Assembly: GCA_028710055.1 (NCBI GenBank)
Contig: JAQUSX010000004.1
Coordinates: forward strand, 1-14,260
Length of the DNA stretch: 14,260 nucleotides
Reading direction: 5' to 3'
Origin: Clostridia bacterium
Lineage (GTDB): Bacteria; Bacillota; Clostridia; Christensenellales; CAG-314
The position numbers were made by a program, and so were the translations under genes. A model generated the notes under the pieces. That model was not told where the DNA came from. It searched no databases and saw only the letters and a list, made by a program, of their open reading frames with translations. Positions within the stretch are counted from its first letter, which is position 1. Each line of letters starts with the position of its first letter. Shown one piece after another: positions 6,290 through 13,937 of this stretch.

Positions 6290-7321
6290 TTATAAATTCT
6301 CATAATATATTTCGTCTTGCATGTATTTTTTCGGGTCGATCTCGGTCTGGTTATATGCCAAATTAAGTTTGACGTAAGCGGACTCAAAAGATATATTAAG
6401 CAAAGGTATTCCGCCCGCGTCCATTATACGCTTTGTGGTAAGATATACTTCTCCGCCAAGACGCTTAAATGACATCAAATATACGTCCACGCCCTTAGCG
6501 TTACATTTACTGATAAACTCCGTCAGAGAAAACTCGGCTTCTTCGACGCAATTTGACGAAGAGTGATACAACGCGCACAACACCGCTTTCGTTTTATCCG
6601 TAAGGGTAAAATTGTTGTAATTTAATCCCGGATATGCCTTTATCGCCAAAATTTGATTGCTAAAATCTTTTTGAGTTTCAAAAATAATTTTTTTGCCGCC
6701 GCTACTTGCCAATTCTTCTATTGTCGGGTTTTGCGGACTTTCGTTCAAAATAAAGTCGCCGTCAACTATTTGTCCCAGCTCGATATTGCCAAAAGCCGTG
6801 AACTGGTCGTCATACGGATTGGCTTCCTGCATACGGGTGGCAAGATATACGACGTTTCGCTTCTTTTTGTCTTGAAAAATCGAAAAAACGCCTTTTATGT
6901 TATTTTTTGCTATAAGCAGAACCGAATTATTAAAATTGTCTTGTCCGTTACTATTAGGATGCCCTAATACATAATTACTGCAGGTTAATACGATAGGAAT
7001 TTCGGTTTTTGCGAACAAAAAGCCCATATACGCCGACGTATACGATATCGTATCCGAGCCGTGCGTAATAATGACGCCGTCGTAGTTGTCGCGCGATTTA
7101 TCAGCCACGCAGTCGGAAATAATTTTCCAATGACGGGGCGTAAAATTTTCCGACAAAATGTTCATCGGTTGAACCGTGTCAAAAACGACGTCTGTATCGG
7201 GATATGCTTTTGTAAAACCTTCGATAATAACTCTGCTCATAGCGTCGTCAACGTTAATCGTCGCGCCGTCTATGCGGCTGCCTATCGTTCCGCCGGTAAA
7301 CACAACAAGAATTTTGTTCAT
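6290..7321 (-). CDS. Asparaginase family protein (type I-like), divergent active site
   Basis: The 343-residue protein has the asparaginase two-domain layout and no signal peptide, so it should act in the cytoplasm, hydrolysing asparagine to aspartate and ammonia. The nucleophile loop is VVFTGGTIGS with Thr12, and the second signature is IITHGSDTISYTSAYM with Ser89-Asp90. In most family members the second motif is HGTDT, so the threonine of the catalytic Thr-Lys-Asp triad is serine here. By my alignment, the stretch that normally carries the triad lysine (RxTK) reads ATRMQEANPYDDQF, with Glu166 at the lysine position; I recall similar QEA sequences in other Firmicute asparaginases, so this may be a clade rather than a decayed enzyme. 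It may have a related amidohydrolase activity. ATG 7321 has AAAGGTG at a normal distance. It is first in an operon with the EamA transporter. Confidence 0.87.
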   Translation of the reverse strand: MNKILVVFTGGTIGSRIDGATINVDDAMSRVIIEGFTKAYPDTDVVFDTVQPMNILSENFTPRHWKIISDCVADKSRDNYDGVIITHGSDTISYTSAYMGFLFAKTEIPIVLTCSNYVLGHPNSNGQDNFNNSVLLIAKNNIKGVFSIFQDKKKRNVVYLATRMQEANPYDDQFTAFGNIELGQIVDGDFILNESPQNPTIEELASSGGKKIIFETQKDFSNQILAIKAYPGLNYNNFTLTDKTKAVLCALYHSSSNCVEEAEFSLTEFISKCNAKGVDVYLMSFKRLGGEVYLTTKRIMDAGGIPLLNISFESAYVKLNLAYNQTEIDPKKYMQDEIYYENL

Positions 7322-7380
7322 TTTTCACCTTTAATAATTTTTTTCCTGGATGGGCATAATCTGTCACAAATTACGAAAAA

Positions 7381-7409
7381 ATAATATCATACAAGACGCT
7401 AAAAAGCAA
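7381..7409 (-). promoter_or_regulatory. Probable promoter of the asparaginase-transporter operon
   Basis: On the minus strand, TTGCTT (7404-7409) is followed after 17 bases by TATTAT (7381-7386), giving a leader of about 50 bases before the asparaginase ATG. Confidence 0.55.
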
Positions 7410-7471
7410 CTTGCTTAAATAAGAAAAAACCGCTATTTAACTTTTTTCGACATTATTTTTCCGGACACCCC

Positions 7472-7500
7472 TTGCAATCGTTTGGTAAAAAATGTATAAT
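7472..7500 (+). promoter_or_regulatory. Probable promoter of moaC
   Basis: TTGCAA (7472-7477), a 17-base spacer and a perfect -10 TATAAT (7495-7500) lie about 40 bases before the moaC start. It is divergent from the asparaginase promoter, with about 60 bases between the two -35 elements. Confidence 0.68.
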
Positions 7501-7541
7501 AATTTTTAATAATATTTGATATAAGGCGGTGAAGGAAATTA

Positions 7542-8021
7542 ATGGAAGAAAACATTATTCATAACGACGTTTTAGGTAAAGCTAAGATGGTCAACGTCAG
7601 TCATAAACCCATTACTGACCGTATAGCTATTGCAAGCGGCAAAATACTTATGAAAGATACCACTTTGGAGCTTGTAAAAGCAAATGCTTTGGCAAAAGGC
7701 GACGTATTGGGCACCGCAAAAGTAGCGGGCGTTATGGCTGCGAAAAAAACTTCGGAACTTATCCCTATGAGCCATTCGATACCGCTCAGCGGATGCGAAA
7801 TCGATTTTGAGTATTTACCTTACGGCATTTTGGTTGTGGCGACGGTGCAGGCGCAGGCAAGAACGGGCGTTGAGCTTGAAGCCTTGATTGCGGTAAACGG
7901 CGCTCTTATGACTATTTACGATATGGCAAAATCAAGCGATAAAGAAATGGTTATTTCCGATATTAAGCTGTTGGAAAAATACGGCGGCAAATCGGGACAT
8001 TTCGTAAGAACAGACAAATAA
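7542..8021 (+). CDS. moaC: MoaC, cyclic pyranopterin monophosphate synthase
   Basis: MoaC performs the second half of the first step of molybdenum cofactor synthesis, turning the MoaA product 3',8-cyclo-GTP into cyclic pyranopterin monophosphate. The 159-residue length is normal. Visible family motifs are MVNVSHKPITDRIAIASGKI (16-35), AKGDVLGTAKVAGVMAAKKT (51-70), TGVELEAL (108-115) and IYDMAKSSDKEMVISDIKLLEKYGGKSG (125-152), with Asp127 and Lys130 where the catalytic pair is expected. The usual LCHP motif reads MSHS (76-79): the histidine is kept, while cysteine and proline are replaced. ATG 7542 has GAAGGA five bases upstream. The gene stands alone between its own promoter and terminator; no other cofactor gene is in the window. 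MoaA and the rest must be elsewhere if the pathway works, implying a molybdenum or tungsten enzyme in this organism. Confidence 0.95.
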   Translation: MEENIIHNDVLGKAKMVNVSHKPITDRIAIASGKILMKDTTLELVKANALAKGDVLGTAKVAGVMAAKKTSELIPMSHSIPLSGCEIDFEYLPYGILVVATVQAQARTGVELEALIAVNGALMTIYDMAKSSDKEMVISDIKLLEKYGGKSGHFVRTDK

Positions 8022-8036
8022 TTTTTTGTTAAAACT

Positions 8037-8063
8037 AAAAGCGACGAAACTACCGTCGCTTTT
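8037..8063 (+). terminator. Rho-independent terminator of moaC
   Basis: AAAAGCGACG (8037-8046) pairs with CGTCGCTTTT (8054-8063) around a seven-base loop, followed by more T. It starts 16 bases after the moaC stop codon. Confidence 0.85.
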
Positions 8064-8414
8064 TCTTTTGCCGTAAATTATGATGTAAATTTGATAAAAG
8101 CTAATTCAACTTAAACAGTTTTAATTTAAAAATCTAACTATTCAAATTTTTTCCTTTTGATAATAGCTAAAAATTATAGACGTTTTAAGCTGATTTGTCG
8201 TTTAACGTAAAATGTCGACTTTATGTTTTTAATTAACTACTTTATTTTTTCCAAAAAAATAAAATCCCCAAAAAGCGGGGATTTTATCTAAAATTATTTA
8301 TATTATTTTCTTTTACAGCAAGTAAAAATACTATGTCTGCAATAGTCTTTTATAACTGTATTTTTTTATTCTGTGGTTAACAAAGTTTTTTTAAATGACT
8401 TTCAAAGTTGAATT
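8064..8414. other. AT-rich intergenic stretch between the convergent moaC and fhs genes
   Basis: I see no convincing gene on either strand in these 351 bases: frames are very short and lack ribosome binding sites. The only structure I can support is the terminator hairpin at 8259-8287. The 127 bases between the fhs stop and that hairpin form an unusually long 3' untranslated region without a recognisable RNA motif. Confidence 0.6.
8251..8287 (-). terminator. Rho-independent terminator of fhs
   Basis: ATAAAATCCCC (8259-8269) pairs perfectly with GGGGATTTTAT (8277-8287) around a seven-base loop. On the minus strand the stem runs straight into a T-tract (opposite A-run at 8253-8259). The hairpin lies about 130 bases downstream of the fhs stop codon. 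Confidence 0.85.
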
Positions 8415-10073
8415 TTAGAACAATCCTTTAATTACGCCGTCGTCCGAAATAGTCATATTGCAAGCCGCGGGAACTTTTGGCAAACCCGGCATAAGCATAA
8501 TATCGCCCGCCACAGCCACTACAAAACCCGCGCCCGCGCGCAGCTGCACTTCCCTTACCGTTACGGTAAAGTTTTCGGGACGACCGAGTTTCTTTTGGTC
8601 ATCGGAAAGCGAATACTGCGTTTTGGCTATTATTACGGGTAAGTCGCCGTAGCCTTCCGCCGTAATTGTTTTCATATCTTTTTTTGCCTTCGCGGTGAAT
8701 TCGACTTCTTTCGCGCCGTAAATTTTTGTCGCAATCGCCGTTATTTTGTCGGCTATCGTTTGATTAAGTTCGTAAACGTAATTAAATTTTCCGCTGGCTT
8801 TGTCGACCAGTTCCGCAACTTTCTTCGCTAAGTCGATTCCGCCTTCGCCGCCTTTAGCCCATACTTCGCACGGCACAACGGGCGCGCCGAGTTTTTCGCA
8901 CGCCTGCTCAATAATATAAAGTTCGGTTTCGGTATCCGAAGAAAAGCGGTTTATTGCCACAACGCAGTTTATACCAAATACGTTTGTGACGTTTTCTATG
9001 TGTTTAGTAAGGTTAGGCAAGCCTTTTTGCAACGCTTCGATGTTTTCGTTCATAAGCGAGTTTTTGTCCGCGCCGCCGTGAAGTTTCAACGCCTTTACCG
9101 TAGCAACGATTACAACGCATTTTGGAGCAAGTCCGCTTAGTCGGCATTTTACGTCCAAAAACTTTTCCGCGCCCAAGTCCGCGCCGAAGCCCGCTTCCGT
9201 TACGCAGTAATCAGCATAAGTAAGCGCGGTTTTTGTCGCAAGTATCGTGTTGCAGCCGTGAGCGATATTAGCGAACGGTCCGCCGTGAATAATAGCGGGA
9301 TTGCCTTCCAGCGTCTGAACCAAATTCGGTTTCAATGCGTCTTTAAGTAATATCGCCAACGCTTGATCCGCGCCCAGGTCTTTTGCCGTTACGGGTTTAT
9401 TGTCGTGCGTATAAGCGACCACTATTTTGCCGAGTTTTTCTTTAAGTTCTTTTAAGTCGTTCGACAAGCAAAGTATAGCCATAATCTCGCTTGCCGCGGT
9501 GATATTAAATCCGTCTTGTCGAGTTACGCCGTCGGGAGTGCCGCCAAGTCCAACGATTACGCTTCTTAACGCTCTGTCGTTAAGGTCGACGCATCTATTC
9601 CAAACAATACGTTTCGGGTCAATATTGAGCGGATTGTCCTGATGCAAACTATTGTCTATCATAGCGGAAAGCAGGTTGTTTGCAGCTGTAATGGCGTGAA
9701 TATCGCCTGTAAAATGAAGATTGATATCTTCCATAGGAATGACTTGGGAATATCCTCCGCCTGCCGCTCCGCCTTTTACGCCGAAAACGGGTCCTAAGGA
9801 CGGTTCTCTTAACGCCAGGCAAGTCTTTTTGCCGATACGATTAAGCGCGTCGCATAGTCCGATTGACATTGTCGTTTTTCCTTCGCCGCTGCTTGTGGGA
9901 TTTATTGCGGTAACCAAAACCAGATTACCTTTGGGATTTAGTTCGTTTACGTTGATTTTTGCCTTGTAAAAACCGTAAGGCTCGAGTTTTTCCGTCGGTA
10001 CGCCAAGTTTTTGCGCAATTTCGGCTATCGGACGTGGAGTCACGGAATCGGCTATTTCGATATCGGTAAGCAT
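8415..10073 (-). CDS. fhs: Formate--tetrahydrofolate ligase
   Basis: Fhs (10-formyl-THF synthetase) catalyses formate + THF + ATP to 10-formyl-THF + ADP + phosphate. It is reversible, and in amino-acid fermenters can run backwards to make ATP. The 552 residues match the usual length of about 556. The nucleotide-binding loop is TSSGEGKTT (60-68); the family usually has TPAGEGKTT. It is followed by LREPSLGPVFGVKGGAAGGGY (88-108, first family signature), LHFTGDIHAITAANNLLSAMIDN, and VATVKALKLHGG, the second signature with lysine for the usual arginine. The C-terminus has RAGAGFVVAVAGDIMLMPGLPKVPAA, typical of the folate-binding region. ATG 10073 has AAAGGAG upstream. The gene is divergent from the histidine-degradation operon, whose one-carbon product it can process after conversion to 10-formyl-THF. 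No other folate gene follows it, so it is transcribed alone. Confidence 0.97.
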   Translation of the reverse strand: MLTDIEIADSVTPRPIAEIAQKLGVPTEKLEPYGFYKAKINVNELNPKGNLVLVTAINPTSSGEGKTTMSIGLCDALNRIGKKTCLALREPSLGPVFGVKGGAAGGGYSQVIPMEDINLHFTGDIHAITAANNLLSAMIDNSLHQDNPLNIDPKRIVWNRCVDLNDRALRSVIVGLGGTPDGVTRQDGFNITAASEIMAILCLSNDLKELKEKLGKIVVAYTHDNKPVTAKDLGADQALAILLKDALKPNLVQTLEGNPAIIHGGPFANIAHGCNTILATKTALTYADYCVTEAGFGADLGAEKFLDVKCRLSGLAPKCVVIVATVKALKLHGGADKNSLMNENIEALQKGLPNLTKHIENVTNVFGINCVVAINRFSSDTETELYIIEQACEKLGAPVVPCEVWAKGGEGGIDLAKKVAELVDKASGKFNYVYELNQTIADKITAIATKIYGAKEVEFTAKAKKDMKTITAEGYGDLPVIIAKTQYSLSDDQKKLGRPENFTVTVREVQLRAGAGFVVAVAGDIMLMPGLPKVPAACNMTISDDGVIKGLF

Positions 10074-10132
10074 TTTTTCTCCTTTGTCAAATATATATTA
10101 TGCGAAAACGTAAAATTGTTCCGTACAAAAGC

Positions 10133-10161
10133 ACTATATAAGTTTGTGTTATTTTTGTCAA
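10133..10161 (-). promoter_or_regulatory. Strong promoter of fhs
   Basis: On the minus strand, TTGACA (10156-10161), a 17-base spacer and TATAGT (10133-10138) form a near-consensus housekeeping promoter. It gives a leader of about 55 bases before the fhs start. Confidence 0.72.
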
Positions 10162-10182
10162 TAAAAATTGGCAAATCTTAAT

Positions 10183-10202
10183 CATAAGAAACTCCGCTTA
10201 TG
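10183..10202. promoter_or_regulatory. Dyad-symmetric possible operator between the fhs and hutH promoters
   Basis: CATAAG (10183-10188) and CTTATG (10197-10202) form an inverted repeat with an eight-base centre. It extends by one further matching pair on each side with one mismatch between. It sits between the divergent -35 regions, so one regulator could act on both operons. No regulator family is recognised from the motif, and chance is possible in AT-rich DNA. Confidence 0.3.
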
Positions 10203-10203
10203 C

Positions 10204-10232
10204 TTGTAAATATCAACAAAATATGTAATAAT
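10204..10232 (+). promoter_or_regulatory. Candidate promoter of the hut operon
   Basis: TTGTAA (10204-10209) and AATAAT (10227-10232) are separated by 17 bases, with TAATAA one base earlier as an alternative. The match is only fair, which would suit a regulated promoter. The leader to hutH would be about 80 bases. Confidence 0.4.
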
Positions 10233-10319
10233 GAATTTAGTTAAAATATCCCAAATAATAACCTTAATTTTACCTATTTTTTATCAAAGTGAAAAAAATT
10301 TACGAGGAAATATATAAAT

Positions 10320-11843
10320 ATGAAAATCACAGTAAACGGAAATTTAACTTTGGCTGACGTTGTCAACGTTGCCCGCAACGGTTACAAGGTCGAAATATCG
10401 GCAGAAGCTTACCAAAGAATGGCTGTAAGCCGCGCTCTCGTGGACGATTGCGTTAAAGAGGCTCGTGTAGTATACGGAATAACGACAGGTTTTGGAAAAT
10501 TCAGCGACGTTAGCATTGCGGAAGCCGACAGCAAAAAACTTCAAAAAAATCTTATAATGAGCCATTCGTGCGGCGTGGGCGAGCCGTTAAAGCCCGAAAA
10601 CGTACGCGCGATGATGCTACTTAGAATAAATTCTCTTTCCGTAGGCAACAGCGGCATAAGCCGTAACACGATAGACGCGCTGCTTGCTTTGTTAAACAGC
10701 GAAGTCGTGCCTTACGTCCCTTCAAAAGGAAGTTTGGGCGCGTCGGGCGACCTTGTTCCGCTTGCTCATATGACTTTGACTTTGCTCGGAATGGGCGACG
10801 CGTTTTATAAAGGCAAAAAAATGCCCGCAAAAAAAGCTCTTGCATTAGCGGGACTGTCTCCTATCGAACTTACAGCCAAAGAAGGTTTGGCTTTAATAAA
10901 CGGCACTCAAGCTATGAACTCGTTTGCGACGTTAAACGTCGTAGACGCGGAAAGACTTAATAAAATTGCCGATATTTGTTCGGCTTTAACTATGGAAGCG
11001 CAAAGGGCGGTAACAGACCCCTTTGACCCGAGAATACACGAACTCAGACGCCAGAGCGGACAAATAGATACCGCGAAAAATCTGCTTACGCTGCTTAACG
11101 GAAGCGAACGCACTACCAAACAAGGCGAAATCCGAGTACAAGACGCTTACACTATCCGCTGCGTTCCGCAAATACACGGACCGAGTAAAGACGCTTTGGG
11201 CTACGTCAAAGGTATAGTCGAACGCGAGATAAACGCCGTTACCGACAACCCCGTTATTTTCCCCGAAACCGATCAAGCTATTAGCGGCGGAAATTTCCAC
11301 GGACAATGCCTTGCTATGGCACTCGATTTTTTGGCGATTTCACTTAGCGAACTAGCCAACGTAAGCGAAAGACGTATCGAACGCCTTGTCAATCCGCAGC
11401 TTAGCGGTCTTCCCGCTTTCTTGGTAAAAAAAGGCGGCTTAAACAGCGGCTTTATGATTCCGCAGTACGTTGCCGCTTCGCTCGTTAACGAAAATAAAGT
11501 ATTGTCGCATCCCGCTTGCGTTGACAGTATCACAAGCAGCGCAAATCAGGAAGACCACGTCAGTATGGGTATGACGGCGGCTAGAAAATCAAAGACTATC
11601 GTCGAAAACGTAACTAACGTGCTTGCGATAGAACTATTGGTCGCTTGTCAAGCCATTGATTTTGGCGACAAAAACTTAAAACTGGGCAAAGGTACGGCGG
11701 CGGCGTACGAGACAGTGCGCAACGAGGTGACCTTTATGAATAAAGACCGTTTTATTGCTCCCGATATCGCAAAATGCGCGGAACTAATCGTTAACGGTGA
11801 TGTTATGAACGCGGTTGAAAAAGCCGCGGGCAAACTGCTTTAA
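10320..11843 (+). CDS. hutH: Histidine ammonia-lyase
   Basis: HutH removes ammonia from L-histidine to give trans-urocanate, the first step of histidine degradation in the cytoplasm; the active enzyme is a homotetramer in this family. The 507 residues match the usual length. The triad Ala141-Ser142-Gly143, in GSLGASGDLVPLAHM, cyclises to the electrophilic MIO prosthetic group. Also visible are VYGITTGFG (51-59) with the catalytic Tyr52, NLIMSHSCGVGEPL with His82 (the histidine typical of HAL rather than phenylalanine or tyrosine ammonia-lyases), ALINGTQAMNSF, and the SSANQEDHVSMG segment near the C-terminus. ATG 10320 has GAGGAAA about nine bases upstream. It is first in an operon with hutU, 24 bases downstream, and ftcD. 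All catalytic positions I can check are present, so the enzyme should be active. Confidence 0.97.
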   Translation: MKITVNGNLTLADVVNVARNGYKVEISAEAYQRMAVSRALVDDCVKEARVVYGITTGFGKFSDVSIAEADSKKLQKNLIMSHSCGVGEPLKPENVRAMMLLRINSLSVGNSGISRNTIDALLALLNSEVVPYVPSKGSLGASGDLVPLAHMTLTLLGMGDAFYKGKKMPAKKALALAGLSPIELTAKEGLALINGTQAMNSFATLNVVDAERLNKIADICSALTMEAQRAVTDPFDPRIHELRRQSGQIDTAKNLLTLLNGSERTTKQGEIRVQDAYTIRCVPQIHGPSKDALGYVKGIVEREINAVTDNPVIFPETDQAISGGNFHGQCLAMALDFLAISLSELANVSERRIERLVNPQLSGLPAFLVKKGGLNSGFMIPQYVAASLVNENKVLSHPACVDSITSSANQEDHVSMGMTAARKSKTIVENVTNVLAIELLVACQAIDFGDKNLKLGKGTAAAYETVRNEVTFMNKDRFIAPDIAKCAELIVNGDVMNAVEKAAGKLL

Positions 11844-11867
11844 AAAAATTTTAGAGGTTAATAAAAA

Positions 11868-13907
11868 ATGATTACGAATTTTGACATTGGAAAGGCAATG
11901 ACGGTAAAACTCGATTACCTGCCCCCGAAAAAGAATTTTGTAGAAGGTATCAGACGCGCGCCTAAAAGAGAGTTTCGTCTAAACCAAACGGAAACGGAAC
12001 TGGCGTTAAAAAACGCTTTGCGCTATATTCCCGAAGAATGGCACGCGGAACTTGCGCCCGAATTTCTGCAAGAACTTTACACAATGGGCAGAATATACGG
12101 TTATCGTTTTCGCCCCGAAGGCAGAATTTGGGGTAAGCCCATAGACCAATACAAAGGCAAATGTATCGAAGGCAAAGCTTTCCAAGTAATGATCGACAAC
12201 AATCTCGATTTTGAAATCGCGCTTTATCCGTATGAACTTGTAACATACGGCGAGACTGGACAAGTCTGCCAAAACTGGATGCAATATAACCTAATCAAAA
12301 AATATTTGGAAGTTCTTACCGACGAACAGACTTTGGTTGTGTCTAGCGGACACCCAATGGGATTATTCCGCAGCGACAAACGCAGCCCGAGAGTAATATT
12401 AACCAACGGGCTTATGGTAGGAATGTTTGACAACCAGCAAAACTGGCACAGAGGCGCGGCTTTAGGCGTGGCTAATTACGGTCAGATGACCGCGGGCGGC
12501 TGGATGTATATTGGACCGCAAGGCATTGTTCACGGAACGTATAATACTATCCTTAACGCGGCTCGTATGAAACTGGGTATCGGTCGCGACGCAAACCTTA
12601 ACGGGGTTTTGTTTGTCAGCAGCGGTCTTGGCGGAATGAGCGGAGCGCAAGGCAAAGCCATAGAGATACTTCAAGGCGTGGGCATTATCGCCGAAGTGGA
12701 TGAGAGCAGAATTAAAACCCGCCACGAACAAGGCTGGGTATCCGCAGTAGCCCAAACGCCGAAAGAAGCGTTTGAGTTGGCTGAAAAATGCAAAAAAGAC
12801 AAAATCGGCATAGCGATAGCGTATCACGGCAATATCGTGGATTTACTCGAATACGCCATTAGTAATGACAAACATATAGACTTACTTTCCGATCAGACGA
12901 GCTGTCACGCGCCTTACGACGGCGGTTACTGTCCGCAAGGTATAACCTTTAGTGAACGCACAAGACTGCTCCAAACCGACGAAGCGAAATTCCGCAAACT
13001 GGTTGACAAAACCTTACAGGCGCATTTTAACGCTATCAAAATACTTCACGCGAAAGGCACTTACTTTTTCGATTACGGCAACAGCTTTATGAAAGCGATA
13101 TATGACGCGGGCGTCAGCGAAATTTGCAAAAACGGCGTCAATGAGCTTGACGGATTTATTTTCCCAAGCTACGTTGAAGATATTTTGGGACCCGTTTGCT
13201 TTGACTACGGATACGGTCCTTTCCGTTGGGTATGTTTGTCGGGCAAACCCGAGGATTTACACAAAACCGATATGGCGGCGATGAATTGCATAGATAAAGA
13301 CCGCCGTTATCAAGATATGGACAACTATATTTGGATTAAAAACGCCGAGAAAAACCGCCTTGTGGTGGGAACGCAGGCGCGCATACTGTATCAGGACGCT
13401 ATCGGCAGACTTAAGATAGCATTAAAATTTAACGAAATGGTGCGTAACGGCGAAATAGGTCCCGTAATGCTTGGACGAGACCATCACGACACGGGCGGCA
13501 CAGATTCTCCCTTCCGCGAAACCAGCAACATAAAAGACGGAAGCAATATTATGGCGGACACGGCAACTCAGATTTTCGGCGGCAATTGCGCCAGAGGTAT
13601 GAGCCTTGTCGCGCTGCATAACGGCGGCGGCACGGGAATAGGCAAATCTATTAACGGCGGATTCGGAATGGTGCTAGACGGCAGCGAACGCGTGGACGAG
13701 ATACTGACTAACGCTATGCCGTGGGACGTAATGGGCGGAGTCGCAAGACGAAGCTGGGCGAGAAACCCTAACGCTATCGAAACTTCTATTGAATACAATC
13801 GTGAATACGGCGATAGAAACCATATAACCTTACCGTATCTCACCGACGAAAAAGCCATAAGCGAGCTTGTGGCGAGAGAATACGACAAATACGCTTTGAA
13901 AAAATAA
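11868..13907 (+). CDS. hutU: Urocanate hydratase, long form
   Basis: Urocanase adds water to urocanate to form 4-imidazolone-5-propanoate, using a tightly bound NAD+ as electrophile. The protein has 679 residues, longer than classical bacterial HutU (about 550-560) and close to the vertebrate-type enzyme (about 676). Motifs in order: SSGHPMGLFRSD (159-170), NYGQMTAGGWMYIGPQGIVHGT (203-224), the NAD-binding SSGLGGMSGAQGKA (251-264), FDYGNSF (401-407), GPVCFDYGYGPFRWVCLSGKPED (441-463) with a conserved cysteine region, GRDHHDTGGTDSPFRET (536-552), and ALHNGGGTGIGKSINGG (582-598). Most bacterial short forms have AQPKA where this has AQGKA. ATG 11868 has AGAGG about ten bases upstream. The gene is flanked closely by hutH and ftcD on the same strand; imidazolonepropionase, which uses its product, does not follow directly and may lie beyond ftcD. 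Confidence 0.95.
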   Translation: MITNFDIGKAMTVKLDYLPPKKNFVEGIRRAPKREFRLNQTETELALKNALRYIPEEWHAELAPEFLQELYTMGRIYGYRFRPEGRIWGKPIDQYKGKCIEGKAFQVMIDNNLDFEIALYPYELVTYGETGQVCQNWMQYNLIKKYLEVLTDEQTLVVSSGHPMGLFRSDKRSPRVILTNGLMVGMFDNQQNWHRGAALGVANYGQMTAGGWMYIGPQGIVHGTYNTILNAARMKLGIGRDANLNGVLFVSSGLGGMSGAQGKAIEILQGVGIIAEVDESRIKTRHEQGWVSAVAQTPKEAFELAEKCKKDKIGIAIAYHGNIVDLLEYAISNDKHIDLLSDQTSCHAPYDGGYCPQGITFSERTRLLQTDEAKFRKLVDKTLQAHFNAIKILHAKGTYFFDYGNSFMKAIYDAGVSEICKNGVNELDGFIFPSYVEDILGPVCFDYGYGPFRWVCLSGKPEDLHKTDMAAMNCIDKDRRYQDMDNYIWIKNAEKNRLVVGTQARILYQDAIGRLKIALKFNEMVRNGEIGPVMLGRDHHDTGGTDSPFRETSNIKDGSNIMADTATQIFGGNCARGMSLVALHNGGGTGIGKSINGGFGMVLDGSERVDEILTNAMPWDVMGGVARRSWARNPNAIETSIEYNREYGDRNHITLPYLTDEKAISELVAREYDKYALKK

Positions 13908-13937
13908 AATTTAAAATTACAGGAGAGCAAAAATCTT

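Noticed and set aside
10074..10319. Riboswitch (for example THF-type) in the fhs or hutH leader
   Set aside because: The leaders are short (about 55 and 80 bases) and AT-rich, and I could not find conserved riboswitch core sequences or a paired terminator structure.
10344..12827. Several minus-strand open frames of 60-120 codons inside hutH and hutU
   Set aside because: They lie wholly opposite conserved coding sequence and overlap one another; none has a plausible start context.
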